Source of the DNA: an uncultured Opitutia bacterium
GTDB lineage: Bacteria; Verrucomicrobiota; Verrucomicrobiia; Opitutales; Opitutaceae
Direction: 5' to 3'
Length of the DNA: 36,909 nucleotides
Assembly: GCA_903839035.1 (NCBI GenBank)
Contig: CAIMAQ010000063.1
Location: 1-36,909, forward strand
The translations under genes and the position numbers were made by a program. A model generated the notes under the pieces. The model was not told the origin of the DNA and made no database searches. It saw nothing but the letters and a program-made list of their open reading frames with translations. Positions 17,323 to 25,119 of the stretch are shown piece by piece (the first letter of the stretch is position 1; every line of letters begins with the position of its first letter).

Positions 17323-17667
17323 TTAGATCGGCTTGGCGTAAACCATCACCAAAGCGATGAGCAGCGCGGTGAAGCCCAGCAGCGCCAGCTTGCTCCGCAG
17401 GTGCGGGCGGCGGTACGCCAACCCGACCAGCGCGGAAAACACCAGCCAGCAGACCATCTTCACGATGACCCAGCCGTAGAAATGGTTGTCGTACAGCTTG
17501 TGGAGCAGACCGAAGCCGCTGACGAACATCAGCAGCGCCGCGACGCCGGTGACCATCAGGGTCCGTTTCCAGGTTTCCGGCACGGGATTGGCAAAGGCGG
17601 CGAACGTCCAGGCGGTCAGAACGAGCAGCGAAAAAACGTGGAGAATTTTATAGTAGACTGGATCCAT
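17323..17667 (-). CDS. Small four-helix membrane protein (SirB-like)
   Basis: 114 residues with four hydrophobic segments: ILHVFSLLVLTAWTFAAFA, LMVTGVAALLMFVSGFGLL, WVIVKMVCWLVFSALVGLAY and LALLGFTALLIALVMVYA. A histidine in the first helix (KILHVFS) and the HKLYDNHFYGWVIVK loop recall SirB-like and related small haem-type membrane proteins, but the match is only by general pattern. The frame runs up to 17706; ATG at 17667 (MDPVYYKIL) is the better start. It ends 12 bases before the start of polB, so the two may share a transcript with this gene first. Confidence 0.65.
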   Translation of the reverse strand: MDPVYYKILHVFSLLVLTAWTFAAFANPVPETWKRTLMVTGVAALLMFVSGFGLLHKLYDNHFYGWVIVKMVCWLVFSALVGLAYRRPHLRSKLALLGFTALLIALVMVYAKPI

Positions 17668-18018
17668 GGTAGAAAAGTTGACGCCCCACGTGTGCCGTAT
17701 CCCCAAAGGCTCAAGACCTTTTTAATGTAAGGTGGGCGCCTCCTCCGCAGCGTCTGCTTTCCGGTTTACGGCCTAGCATCTTCCACGGCGGGTTCAGCTC
17801 CCGTAATAATTTCAAGGCAAAGAGCAGTTATTGAAAGGACCTCGAACACTGCAGGGTGTCGGGGAGAAAGGTAGGTCCCCACCCCGCGCCGTCAAACGCC
17901 AATCACCCTTAGTTCGGAAGGATCGCGGAAACGCGGAGGAGCGGAAATACCGAGATTGGAAAGCTGGTTGGTCATTTCCCTGCTTTTCCGCTCGTCCGCG
18001 TTTCCGCGATAAATACGG
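17668..18018. other. Intergenic stretch with long palindrome
   Basis: About 350 bases between the membrane gene (start 17667) and the end of the DUF2017-like gene. Apart from the long imperfect palindrome at 17922-18010, nothing gene-like is visible; an open frame on the plus strand from 17831 simply reads through the palindrome. The promoter for the 17667 and polB pair should lie just above 17667. Confidence 0.5.
17922..18010. repeat. Long inverted repeat, 26-base arms with one mismatch
   Basis: The left arm at 17922-17947 and right arm at 17985-18010 are reverse complements except for one base (position 17 of the arm). The arms start ATCGCGGAAACGCGGA and continue to GCGGAAA. They enclose 37 bases. 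The repeat ends just 9 bases before the stop codon region of the DUF2017-like gene (18019), i.e. downstream of the proS-clpS operon. It could terminate transcription, though there is no T run. It also has the look of a dispersed palindromic element (small MITE-like), since its GCGGAAACGCGGAGGAGCGG pattern is internally repetitive. Confidence 0.75.
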
Positions 18019-18480
18019 TCACGAGTCCAGCATGCTCGAATCGAGGTGCTGGATGATCAGTTCCTGGATCGTGGCCAGAAACAAGTAGCACATGAACGCC
18101 TTCCGCAACGGTTCATCGAGCCGTTCCAGCTCCACATTCCCGCTCTCCAGCGTCTCGTCGCCCAGGGGCTTCAGGTAATGCTCCCGCAGGCGCAGCCGGA
18201 CCGCCGCCGTCGCACGCACGATCTGCTCGGCATTGTCCTCGTCGAACGCAATCACGCCTTCGGCAAAAAACTCGTCGTTGAACATCGCCAGCAGCGCCGC
18301 GACATCGGCGTTCTGCGCCTCCAGCAACTCCCCCGCCCAGGCCGCGCTGAAATCCGCATCGAGATCCATCGGACCGAGCGGCGCGGCCAGGTTCGAGCGC
18401 AAACCGTCGGCCATGCCCTTGATCACATCAAGCAGCGGAGCGACGACGGGCAGCGCGAGTTTGACCTCGATGCGTTTCAT
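18019..18480 (-). CDS. DUF2017-like protein downstream of clpS
   Basis: 153 residues, mostly helical. Starts MKRIEVKLALPVVAPLLDVI and ends ATIQELIIQHLDSSMLDS. The ATG (18478-18480) overlaps the clpS stop codon (TGA 18477-18479) as ATGA, which suggests translational coupling. In actinobacteria clpS is often followed by a DUF2017 gene with similar length and helical pattern, and the ClpS here is of that same type; this supports, but does not prove, the assignment. The gene product may work with ClpS or the ClpAP/ClpCP protease, but no direct function is known. Confidence 0.7.
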   Translation of the reverse strand: MKRIEVKLALPVVAPLLDVIKGMADGLRSNLAAPLGPMDLDADFSAAWAGELLEAQNADVAALLAMFNDEFFAEGVIAFDEDNAEQIVRATAAVRLRLREHYLKPLGDETLESGNVELERLDEPLRKAFMCYLFLATIQELIIQHLDSSMLDS

Positions 18481-18782
18481 CGGACGTCGTCCTGCTCCAG
18501 CACCGTCGTGAGGTGCCACTGTTGCAGCGTGAAGGCGTAGGCCTCGGCCTTTTCCCGCATCCCGCTCCAGACGACCGAGCGGCCCTGCTCATGCACTTCG
18601 AGCATGTGCTTCCGCGCCGTGGTTTCGTCGAAACCGAAGACCTTTTTGAAGACCAGGACGACGTAGGACATCAGGTTGACGGGGTCATTCAGCACGACCA
18701 CGCGCCACAACCCCTCGTACTCCAGTTCCGTCGCGCTTTGCGCGGCGGGTGTGCCCTGGGTCTTGGACTGGGAAACGGTCAT
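18477..18782 (-). CDS. clpS: ATP-dependent Clp protease adaptor ClpS
   Basis: 101 residues. ClpS binds N-degron substrates (bulky N-terminal residues) and delivers them to ClpA or ClpC for degradation. The core RVVVLNDPVNLMSYVVLVFKK gives the substrate-binding ND segment and hydrophobic pocket; ARKHMLEVHEQGRSVVWSG contains the family H and the G-R-x-V-V helix-strand element, followed by REKAEAYAFTL. The N-terminal ~35 residues are a flexible tail, normal for ClpS. The longer frame (18872) encodes low-complexity residues. ATG (18780-18782) overlaps the proS stop codon in ATGA. Confidence 0.92.
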   Translation of the reverse strand: MTVSQSKTQGTPAAQSATELEYEGLWRVVVLNDPVNLMSYVVLVFKKVFGFDETTARKHMLEVHEQGRSVVWSGMREKAEAYAFTLQQWHLTTVLEQDDVR

Positions 18783-20545
18783 GCCTTCGCCTGGGCCTCG
18801 CGGACCGCCGTGGCGATCCTCGCCTCGGCCTCGGCCAGGGGAACCTTTGCGACGTCCTTCGACGTGCGCCATTTCAACTCGAAGATGCCTTCCTTGAGGC
18901 CCTTGCCGCCGATGGTGAGCCGCAGCGGGATGCCGATCAGGTCAGCATCCTTGAACTTCACCCCCGGCCGCTCGTTGCGGTCGTCAATGAGCACGTCCGC
19001 CCCGGCCGACTCAGCCGCAGCGCCCAGTTTCTTGGCGAGATCCATCGCCTCGGGCAGTTGCGGGTCCAGGACGCAGATGAGCACGTGGAACGGCGCCGCA
19101 TTCCACGGCCAGACCACACCGTCGGCGTCGTGGCCCTGCTCGATGATCGCCTGCAGCGTCCGGCTAATGCCGATGCCGTAGCAGCCCATCACCATCGGAT
19201 GGTTCTGCTTCTGGTCGTCGGTGTAGACCGCGCCGTACTTGTCCGAGTATTTGGTACCCAGGATGAAGATGTGACCGACCTCGATGCCGCGACGCAGCAT
19301 GAGCGGCTGGCCGGAGATTGAATCCGGCTCACCTGCCTGCACCCGGCGAAAATCACCGAAGCGCGTGACGGCGAGATCGCGCTGCACATTGACGTTCCGC
19401 AGGTGGAATCCGTCCTTGTTCGCGCCAGTCACGCCATTGCCCACCAGCCGGATGGCTTGGTCGGCGAAGATGCCCGCCAGGGCATCGGGATTCTTGATTG
19501 TGCCCTTGACGGTGCCGAGGCTGCCGGGTTTCGCACCCATCACCGGCTCGATTTCCTCCGGCGTGGCCGGGCGGAAGACCCCGAAGCCCAGCGAACCCAG
19601 CTTCGCCTCCTCGAGTTCATCACAGCCGCGCAGCACGACGAGGAAGGGTTTGCCGTCGCCGATGTAGACGAGGGTCTTGAACTGCTTGTCGCCCGGCACC
19701 GAATAGGGCGCCGACGCGAGCGCGGCGATGGTGACGATGCCCGGGGTCGCGAATTCCTCCACCGCACCGGCGGGCTCCGCCGCCGGCAGGTCAGCCGGCA
19801 CGAGCGCGCTGGTCGCTTTTTCCCGATTGGCCGCGTAACCGCTGGCCTCGCTATAGAGGATGTCGTCGTCGCCGATCTCGGCGGGGATCATGAACTCGTG
19901 CGAGAAGCTGCCGCCCATCACGCCGGTGTCCGCCTCGACCGCGATGGCCTGGGCGCCAATCCGGCGGAAAAAGTTCTCATAGGCGGTCTTCATCGCCTGG
20001 TAGCTCTTGATGGCGCCCTGGTCGGTCGTGTCGAACGAGTAGGCGTCCATCATCACGAACTCGCGCGCGCGCATCAGGCCGAAGCGCGGCCGGATTTCGT
20101 TGCGGAACTTGGTCGCAATCTGGAAGAAATTCTTGGGCAGGTCGCGGTAGCTCGTGATCTCGGCGCGAATCAGCGGCGTGATGACCTCCTCGTGCGTCGG
20201 CCCGAGCACGTACTCCGGCTCGCGCGGCCCGCGCTTGCCGTCGCCGGCGCTGTCCACGCGGAACATGATTTCACGGGCGGCCGCCCAGCGGGGACCCTGC
20301 TGCCAGTTTTCGGCCGGGTGCACGTGCGGCATCTGGAGTTCGATGCCGCCGCCGCGCTCGATTTCCTCGCGGCAGATCTGCGTCAGCTTCTGCATCACCC
20401 GCAGGCCGAGCGGCAGGAAGGTGTAAAGGCCTCCGCCCAGCTTGCGCACCAGGCCGGCCCGGATGAGCAGCTTGTGCGAGGGAATCTCGGCGTCGGCCGG
20501 GCTTTCTTTGAGCGTGGGGATAAAATACTGGGACCAGAACTTCAT
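18779..20545 (-). CDS. proS: Prolyl-tRNA synthetase (bacterial long form)
   Basis: 588 residues. Charges tRNA-Pro with proline in the cytoplasm. Class II motifs: KLGGGLYTFLPLGLRVMQKL (motif 1 area), KFRNEIRPRFGLMRAREFVMMDAYSFD (motif 2), and GCYGIGISRTLQAIIEQ (motif 3). Between motif 2 and 3 lies the editing INS domain (YbaK-like, roughly residues 240-400), which hydrolyses Ala-tRNA-Pro. C-terminal anticodon domain: LDPQLPEAMDLAKKLG and DVLIDDRNERPGVKF. The ATG at 20545 gives MKFWSQYFIPTLKE, matching the family; a longer frame from 20584 adds 13 residues. First gene of proS-clpS-DUF2017-like, each linked by ATGA. Confidence 0.96.
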   Translation of the reverse strand: MKFWSQYFIPTLKESPADAEIPSHKLLIRAGLVRKLGGGLYTFLPLGLRVMQKLTQICREEIERGGGIELQMPHVHPAENWQQGPRWAAAREIMFRVDSAGDGKRGPREPEYVLGPTHEEVITPLIRAEITSYRDLPKNFFQIATKFRNEIRPRFGLMRAREFVMMDAYSFDTTDQGAIKSYQAMKTAYENFFRRIGAQAIAVEADTGVMGGSFSHEFMIPAEIGDDDILYSEASGYAANREKATSALVPADLPAAEPAGAVEEFATPGIVTIAALASAPYSVPGDKQFKTLVYIGDGKPFLVVLRGCDELEEAKLGSLGFGVFRPATPEEIEPVMGAKPGSLGTVKGTIKNPDALAGIFADQAIRLVGNGVTGANKDGFHLRNVNVQRDLAVTRFGDFRRVQAGEPDSISGQPLMLRRGIEVGHIFILGTKYSDKYGAVYTDDQKQNHPMVMGCYGIGISRTLQAIIEQGHDADGVVWPWNAAPFHVLICVLDPQLPEAMDLAKKLGAAAESAGADVLIDDRNERPGVKFKDADLIGIPLRLTIGGKGLKEGIFELKWRTSKDVAKVPLAEAEARIATAVREAQAKA

Positions 20546-20631
20546 GGAGTCCGGCAACGAAACACCGCCCGCCCGCCGGCGCAAATTTATTTGCGACCCG
20601 GCCCCGGCCCGGAGTTACTCGCTTCCCGTCC

Positions 20632-21246
20632 ATGCCTGCCCCGTCCCGCACCCGCCAGCCCTGGCCCATGAAATGGGTGGTCCTCGCGATCATCCTCTCC
20701 ATCGGCGTGTACACCTTCCTGACCCTGAAGTACCGCCGGCCGGACCGGGCCTTCCGTCCGTACCAGGACCTGCGGGACCGCGCCAACATCCACCGCTTGC
20801 TCGACGCCGGCTTCCAGCGCATTGCACTTGAGGCCGACCTGCCGGCGGACCCGCTCTCGTTTAACTCGAACGTTCGCGCCACGGCCGCCGCCGCCGGGCT
20901 GCCGCCCGGGCTGCGCGAAACCCTCGTCGAACCGCCGCGGCTTCCCGCGGAAATTCTTGGCGTCTCCGCCACCCCGGCGGTCAACTCCATGTTCGCCTAC
21001 CCCATCGGCGTGAAGTGCTCCCTGCCGGACAACAAGCAGCAGCTCGCGGGCGCGGAGCTGTACGTGCGCGGCAACGAGCTCGTCATCACCCCGGAATTTG
21101 AACACCTGTCCGGCGGACTCCTCGCCCGTAACCGTGAGCGGTTCATCCGGCTCACCGTTCCCGCCGGCACCCTGAAGCCCGGCAGCTATCACGTCACCCT
21201 CGTTGGCTCGCGGAGTTCCCGGACCTGGACGCTGCAAGTGCATTGA
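20632..21246 (+). CDS. Membrane-anchored protein of unknown function
   Basis: 204 residues. One transmembrane helix near the N-terminus (WVVLAIILSIGVYTFLTL, about residues 15-32) and an exported C-terminal part. The end of the protein (PAGTLKPGSYHVTLVGSRSS) looks like a beta-sandwich strand region as found in extracytoplasmic Ig-like folds. I recognise no family. The gene is divergent from proS (86 bases between starts) and argA follows after 42 bases in the same direction. Confidence 0.6.
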   Translation: MPAPSRTRQPWPMKWVVLAIILSIGVYTFLTLKYRRPDRAFRPYQDLRDRANIHRLLDAGFQRIALEADLPADPLSFNSNVRATAAAAGLPPGLRETLVEPPRLPAEILGVSATPAVNSMFAYPIGVKCSLPDNKQQLAGAELYVRGNELVITPEFEHLSGGLLARNRERFIRLTVPAGTLKPGSYHVTLVGSRSSRTWTLQVH

Positions 21247-21288
21247 CGCGCCGCGCTGCATCGTCGAGAACTGCGCCCACTTTAATTA

Positions 21289-22632
21289 ATGAGCACTGGC
21301 AACGGCACCCCCCCGTCTCTTCCTGCGGCCACCGCGCAGGGCACCACGATCAAGCCCACGGACCTCCGCGGGATCCTGAAATACGTGCCCCGTTTCCAGG
21401 GCCAGATCTTCGTCCTCGCCCTCGACGGCGCCATCGTGGCGGATGAGAATCTCAGCAACCTCCTCGTCGACATCGCCGTGCTCCGCAGCCTGGGCATCAA
21501 GGTCGTCCTGATCCACGGCATCGGCCAGCAGCTCGTGGAACTCGCCGCCCTACGCAACGTCGCCATCTCCGACGCCTACGGCACCGGCGTGACCGACGCC
21601 GCCACCCTCGACCTCGCCATCCGTGCCTCCTCGCGCGTATCGCACGTCATCCTCGAGGGCCTGACGCAAAACAGCCTGAAGTGCGCCATCACCAATTCCA
21701 TCCGCGCCCTGCCGATCGGCATCATCAAGGGTGTGGACCAGCAGTTCACCGGCCGCGTCGAGCGCATCGACAAGGAATTCATCAGCGAGCTGATCGACCG
21801 CTCCGTTGTGCCCGTCGTCCCGCCGCTGGCCTTCGGCCCCGATGGCAAGTCGCTGCGCATCAACTCCGACGCACTCGCGGCCGAACTCGCCGAGGCGCTG
21901 CACGCCACGAAGATCATCTACCTGACCCCGCACGGCGGCCTGGAAATTGACGGCGAGATCCGCCGGGAAATCTCCGTGGACGCCCTCCGCGCCATCATCA
22001 AGGACAAGCCCGAGCAGATCGCCGAGACCTCGCGCAGCAAGGCGACGCATGCCGTCAAGGCCATCGAAACCGGCACCCCGCGCGTGCACATCGTGGATGG
22101 CCGCATCTTCGACGGCCTGATCAATGAAATCTTCTCCAGCGAGGGCGTGGGTTCACTTGTCTACGGCAACGACTACCAGCAGATCCGCAAGGCCCGCCGC
22201 AGCGATGTGCGCTTCATCTACAGCCTCACCCGCAACGCCGTCCGCCGTGAGGAGCTGATCCACCGGACCCAGCAGGCCATCGAGAAAAACATCGACCAGT
22301 TCTTCGTCTACGAGATCGACGAGAACATCATCGCCTGCGTCACGCTGTATTTCTACCCCGACATGCCCGAGCTCGCCGAGGTCGGTTCGCTCTACGTCCT
22401 ACCCTTCTACCACCACCGCGGCATCGGCAAGAAGATGGTCGAGTATGCCTGCTTGATGGCCAAGGAGCGCGGCACCAAGCGCGTCATCGCCCTTTCCACC
22501 CAGAGCTTCGGTTTCTTCACCGCCGTCTGCGGCTTCGAGGAGACCACCAAGGAAGCCCTGCCCGAGGCGCGGCTGAAGTTGTACGACGACAGCGGCCGCA
22601 ACGCCAAGGTACTGGTCAAGCAGCTGACTTGA
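21289..22632 (+). CDS. argA: N-acetylglutamate synthase (amino-acid kinase plus GNAT)
   Basis: 447 residues. Acetylates glutamate with acetyl-CoA, the first step of arginine synthesis. The N-terminal amino-acid kinase-like domain (about 20-290) includes IFVLALDGAIV, LGIKVVLIHGIGQQL and YGTGVTDAATLDLAI; it usually serves arginine binding rather than catalysis. The C-terminal GNAT domain (about 300-447) has DENIIACVTLYF, AEVGSLYVLPFYHHRGIGKK (acetyl-CoA loop) and FFTAVCGFEETTKEALPEAR, as in ArgA. No other arginine gene is in the window. It ends head-to-head with the permease gene's stop, 24 bases away. Confidence 0.93.
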   Translation: MSTGNGTPPSLPAATAQGTTIKPTDLRGILKYVPRFQGQIFVLALDGAIVADENLSNLLVDIAVLRSLGIKVVLIHGIGQQLVELAALRNVAISDAYGTGVTDAATLDLAIRASSRVSHVILEGLTQNSLKCAITNSIRALPIGIIKGVDQQFTGRVERIDKEFISELIDRSVVPVVPPLAFGPDGKSLRINSDALAAELAEALHATKIIYLTPHGGLEIDGEIRREISVDALRAIIKDKPEQIAETSRSKATHAVKAIETGTPRVHIVDGRIFDGLINEIFSSEGVGSLVYGNDYQQIRKARRSDVRFIYSLTRNAVRREELIHRTQQAIEKNIDQFFVYEIDENIIACVTLYFYPDMPELAEVGSLYVLPFYHHRGIGKKMVEYACLMAKERGTKRVIALSTQSFGFFTAVCGFEETTKEALPEARLKLYDDSGRNAKVLVKQLT

Positions 22633-22656
22633 TAGCTGGCAGCGATCAGCTTTCAA

Positions 22657-23610
22657 CTAGGCCGTCTTCGCCTGCCGCAGCCGGTCGAGGAACACCGCGG
22701 CGATGATGACCACGCCGATGATGATTTCCTGAAAGTAAGTCGGCCAGCCCATCTGCTGCGAGCCGTTGCGCAGCACCGCCATGATCAGCGCGCCGATCAT
22801 CGAGCCCAGCACCGTGCCCACTCCGCCGCTCAAACTCGCGCCGCCGATGATCACCGCTGCAATGATGTCGAGTTCCAGCCCGACCGCCACCGTCGGATCG
22901 CCCTGCCGCAGGCGCGAGAGCTGCATCAGGCCCGCCAGGCCAAAGAACGCACCGGCCAGCGCATAGATCATGATTTTCGTCCGTACCGTGGGCACACCAC
23001 AGAGCCGGGCCGTCGCTTCGTTCGAGCCAATCGCGAAAATATGCCGGCCAAACACCGTCTGCCGCAGCATCACCGCCGTCCCGATCGCCGCGGCCAGCGC
23101 CACCCACGCGCCAGCGGGCAATGACCAGCCAAACGGGTCCGACGTCGTCATCCAACTGTTGATGGGCGACGCGTCGTAATTGACCGTCTCATTGTTCGCG
23201 AGCCACTTGGACGCTCCCCGCACCACGCCGAGCGTCCCGAGCGTGATGATAAATGGCGTCATCCGCAGGCCGGCAATCGCCACCCCGTTGAGCAAGCCGA
23301 TCCCGCCACCCGCCGCGACCACCGCCAGCACCACCGCGGCGGCCGACCAGCCGCGTTGGATCAGCAGCGCCCCGACCACGCTCGTGAACGCGATCGCCGA
23401 GCCGACGCTCAAATCGATCCCGCCCGCGATGATGATCAGCGTCATGCCGAGCGCGCCGATCGCCACGATCACCGTTTGTGTGAGGATGATCTTGAAGTTC
23501 GGGTACGTCAGGAAATACCCGCGCACCTCAGTCGAAATCGAGAAGAGCCCGATCACCAGCAGCAGCCCCAGGAAGGGCCCGAGTTTCGCGAGGAGACTTT
23601 TGGTGTTCAT
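22657..23610 (-). CDS. Ribose-type ABC transporter permease
   Basis: 317 residues, 8-10 transmembrane helices, RbsC family. It forms the channel for a carbohydrate or nucleoside importer in the inner membrane. Family motifs: LIIIAGGIDLSVGSAIAF, MTPFIITLGTLGVVRG, IFAIGSNEATARLCGV (the coupling loop) and IIGGASLSGGVGTVLGSM. It lies 13 bases downstream of the ATPase gene, with the binding protein further up, in one operon. Substrate cannot be read from the permease. Confidence 0.94.
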   Translation of the reverse strand: MNTKSLLAKLGPFLGLLLVIGLFSISTEVRGYFLTYPNFKIILTQTVIVAIGALGMTLIIIAGGIDLSVGSAIAFTSVVGALLIQRGWSAAAVVLAVVAAGGGIGLLNGVAIAGLRMTPFIITLGTLGVVRGASKWLANNETVNYDASPINSWMTTSDPFGWSLPAGAWVALAAAIGTAVMLRQTVFGRHIFAIGSNEATARLCGVPTVRTKIMIYALAGAFFGLAGLMQLSRLRQGDPTVAVGLELDIIAAVIIGGASLSGGVGTVLGSMIGALIMAVLRNGSQQMGWPTYFQEIIIGVVIIAAVFLDRLRQAKTA

Positions 23611-23623
23611 GGGGAAGTCAGGT

Positions 23624-25114
23624 TCACGCCGCGGCGCCGACGGCGGCGGCCATCAAGGTGGGTTCGGTCCAATCGGCGCGGGCCCGGCACTCGACGAGTT
23701 CGCCCCGCCGCATCACCGCGATGCGGTCGCACATGCCGAACAGCTCCGGCAGGTAGGAACTCACCAGCACGACCGCCCGGCCCTCGCGTGCCAGGCCGGC
23801 GATCAGCTCGTAAATCTGCGCCTTGCTCCCGACGTCGATGCCGCGCGTGGGCTCATCGAGCAGGAAGATCCGCGCCGGATGCTCCAGCAACCGGGCCAGC
23901 GCAACCTTCTGCTGATTCCCGCCGGAGAGCTGGCCCACCGGCTGATCCGGCCCGCTCGCCTTTACGCCGAGCCGCCCGATCCATGCCGCGCCCGCCGCAT
24001 CGATATCGCGGCGCCGCAGCCAGCCCAGCCGGCCGAAACCTCCGAGCTTCGTGAGCACCGTGTTCTCCGCCACGGAGAGCGGCAGCATCAGGCCCTCCTC
24101 CTTGCGGTTCTCACTCAGGAAACCAAGCCCCGCCCGCCAACTGGCTCCTGGCTCCCGCCGGGAAAACTCCCGGCCGTCGAGTGCCACCACTCCCCGGTCG
24201 CTGGCATCCAAGCCAAACACCGCCCGCACCAATTCCGTCCGCCCCGCCCCGATGAGCCCGGCCACCCCTAAAATCTCCCCAGCCGCGAGAGTGAGATCCG
24301 CCCCGGTCAGGCGCCGCCCAGCGGCCAGGTTCCGGACTTCCAGCACGGTGGCCCCCGCGTTGGCCGTCCGCGCCGGGTAAAGTTCGGTCACATCCCGGCC
24401 GACCATCAGCCGCACCAGCTGTGCCGGGGCCGTTCCGGCCATCGACCCTGTGCCCACGCTCTGTCCGTCCTTCAGCACCGTGTAGCGGTCCGCCAGGCGT
24501 TCCACTTCCTCGAGAAAATGACTGATATAAATGACGCTCACGCCACGGTCGCGCAGTTGGCGGATCACGGTGAACAGTCGTTCCGTGTCGGCCTGCGCCA
24601 GGCTGCTCGTCGGTTCGTCCATGACCAGCACCCGCGGCTCCGTTCGCAGCGCGCGGGCGATCTCGATGATCTGCTGTTCCGCGATGGGAAACTTTCCCGC
24701 CGCCCGTTCGAGGTCGAGGTGCCCGTGACCCAGGCGCTCCAGCGCCGCCCTCGCCTGCGCCTTGGCTTCGCCGCGGCGCAGCCAGCCGCCGTGCGACGGC
24801 TCGGCGCCGAGCATGATGTTTTCCCACGCGCTCAAATGGGGCGCGAGGCTCAGCTCCTGGTGAATCATCGCCACCCCGCGATGGCGCGCGTCGAGGGTGT
24901 CGCGCGGGGCGTACGGCGTCCCGTCGAGTTCCATCGCACCCTCATCTGCCGGCAGCGCGCCGCTGAGGATGTTCATCAGCGTGCTCTTGCCCGCACCGTT
25001 TTCGCCGACCAGCGCATGGACCTCGCCTGGCGCCACCTCGAGCGACACGCCCCGCAGCGCCAGGGTGGCGCCGAAGGACTTGCGAATGCCCGTGAGGCGG
25101 AGGCGCGGCGGCAT
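23624..25114 (-). CDS. Ribose-type ABC transporter ATPase, two nucleotide-binding domains
   Basis: 496 residues, RbsA/MglA type with two fused ATPase domains that power the permease. First domain: Walker A GENGAGKST (37-45), a degenerate signature FPIAEQQIIEIARAL in place of the usual LSxAQ(Q)MVEIAK, and Walker B RVLVMDEPTSSL. Second domain: a degenerate Walker A GLIGAGRTELVRA, clear signature LSGGNQQKVALARLL and Walker B IFLLDEPTRGIDVG. This pairing of one weaker and one full site is typical of the family. It begins 5 bases after the binding-protein gene. Confidence 0.95.
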   Translation of the reverse strand: MPPRLRLTGIRKSFGATLALRGVSLEVAPGEVHALVGENGAGKSTLMNILSGALPADEGAMELDGTPYAPRDTLDARHRGVAMIHQELSLAPHLSAWENIMLGAEPSHGGWLRRGEAKAQARAALERLGHGHLDLERAAGKFPIAEQQIIEIARALRTEPRVLVMDEPTSSLAQADTERLFTVIRQLRDRGVSVIYISHFLEEVERLADRYTVLKDGQSVGTGSMAGTAPAQLVRLMVGRDVTELYPARTANAGATVLEVRNLAAGRRLTGADLTLAAGEILGVAGLIGAGRTELVRAVFGLDASDRGVVALDGREFSRREPGASWRAGLGFLSENRKEEGLMLPLSVAENTVLTKLGGFGRLGWLRRRDIDAAGAAWIGRLGVKASGPDQPVGQLSGGNQQKVALARLLEHPARIFLLDEPTRGIDVGSKAQIYELIAGLAREGRAVVLVSSYLPELFGMCDRIAVMRRGELVECRARADWTEPTLMAAAVGAAA

Positions 25115-25119
25115 GGCCG

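Noticed and set aside
16150-17730. 526-codon plus-strand frame opposite polB
   Set aside because: Shadow frame of a polymerase with complete motifs.
17831-18088. 85-codon plus-strand frame with GNAEERK-like sequence
   Set aside because: Reads straight through the long inverted repeat and into the antisense of the DUF2017-like gene, so it is a consequence of the palindrome rather than a gene.
19403-20671. 422-codon plus-strand frame opposite proS
   Set aside because: Shadow frame of prolyl-tRNA synthetase.
22633-22656. AGCTG/CAGCT hairpin between argA and the permease gene
   Set aside because: Short arms in a 24-base convergent gap; could help termination but cannot be supported.
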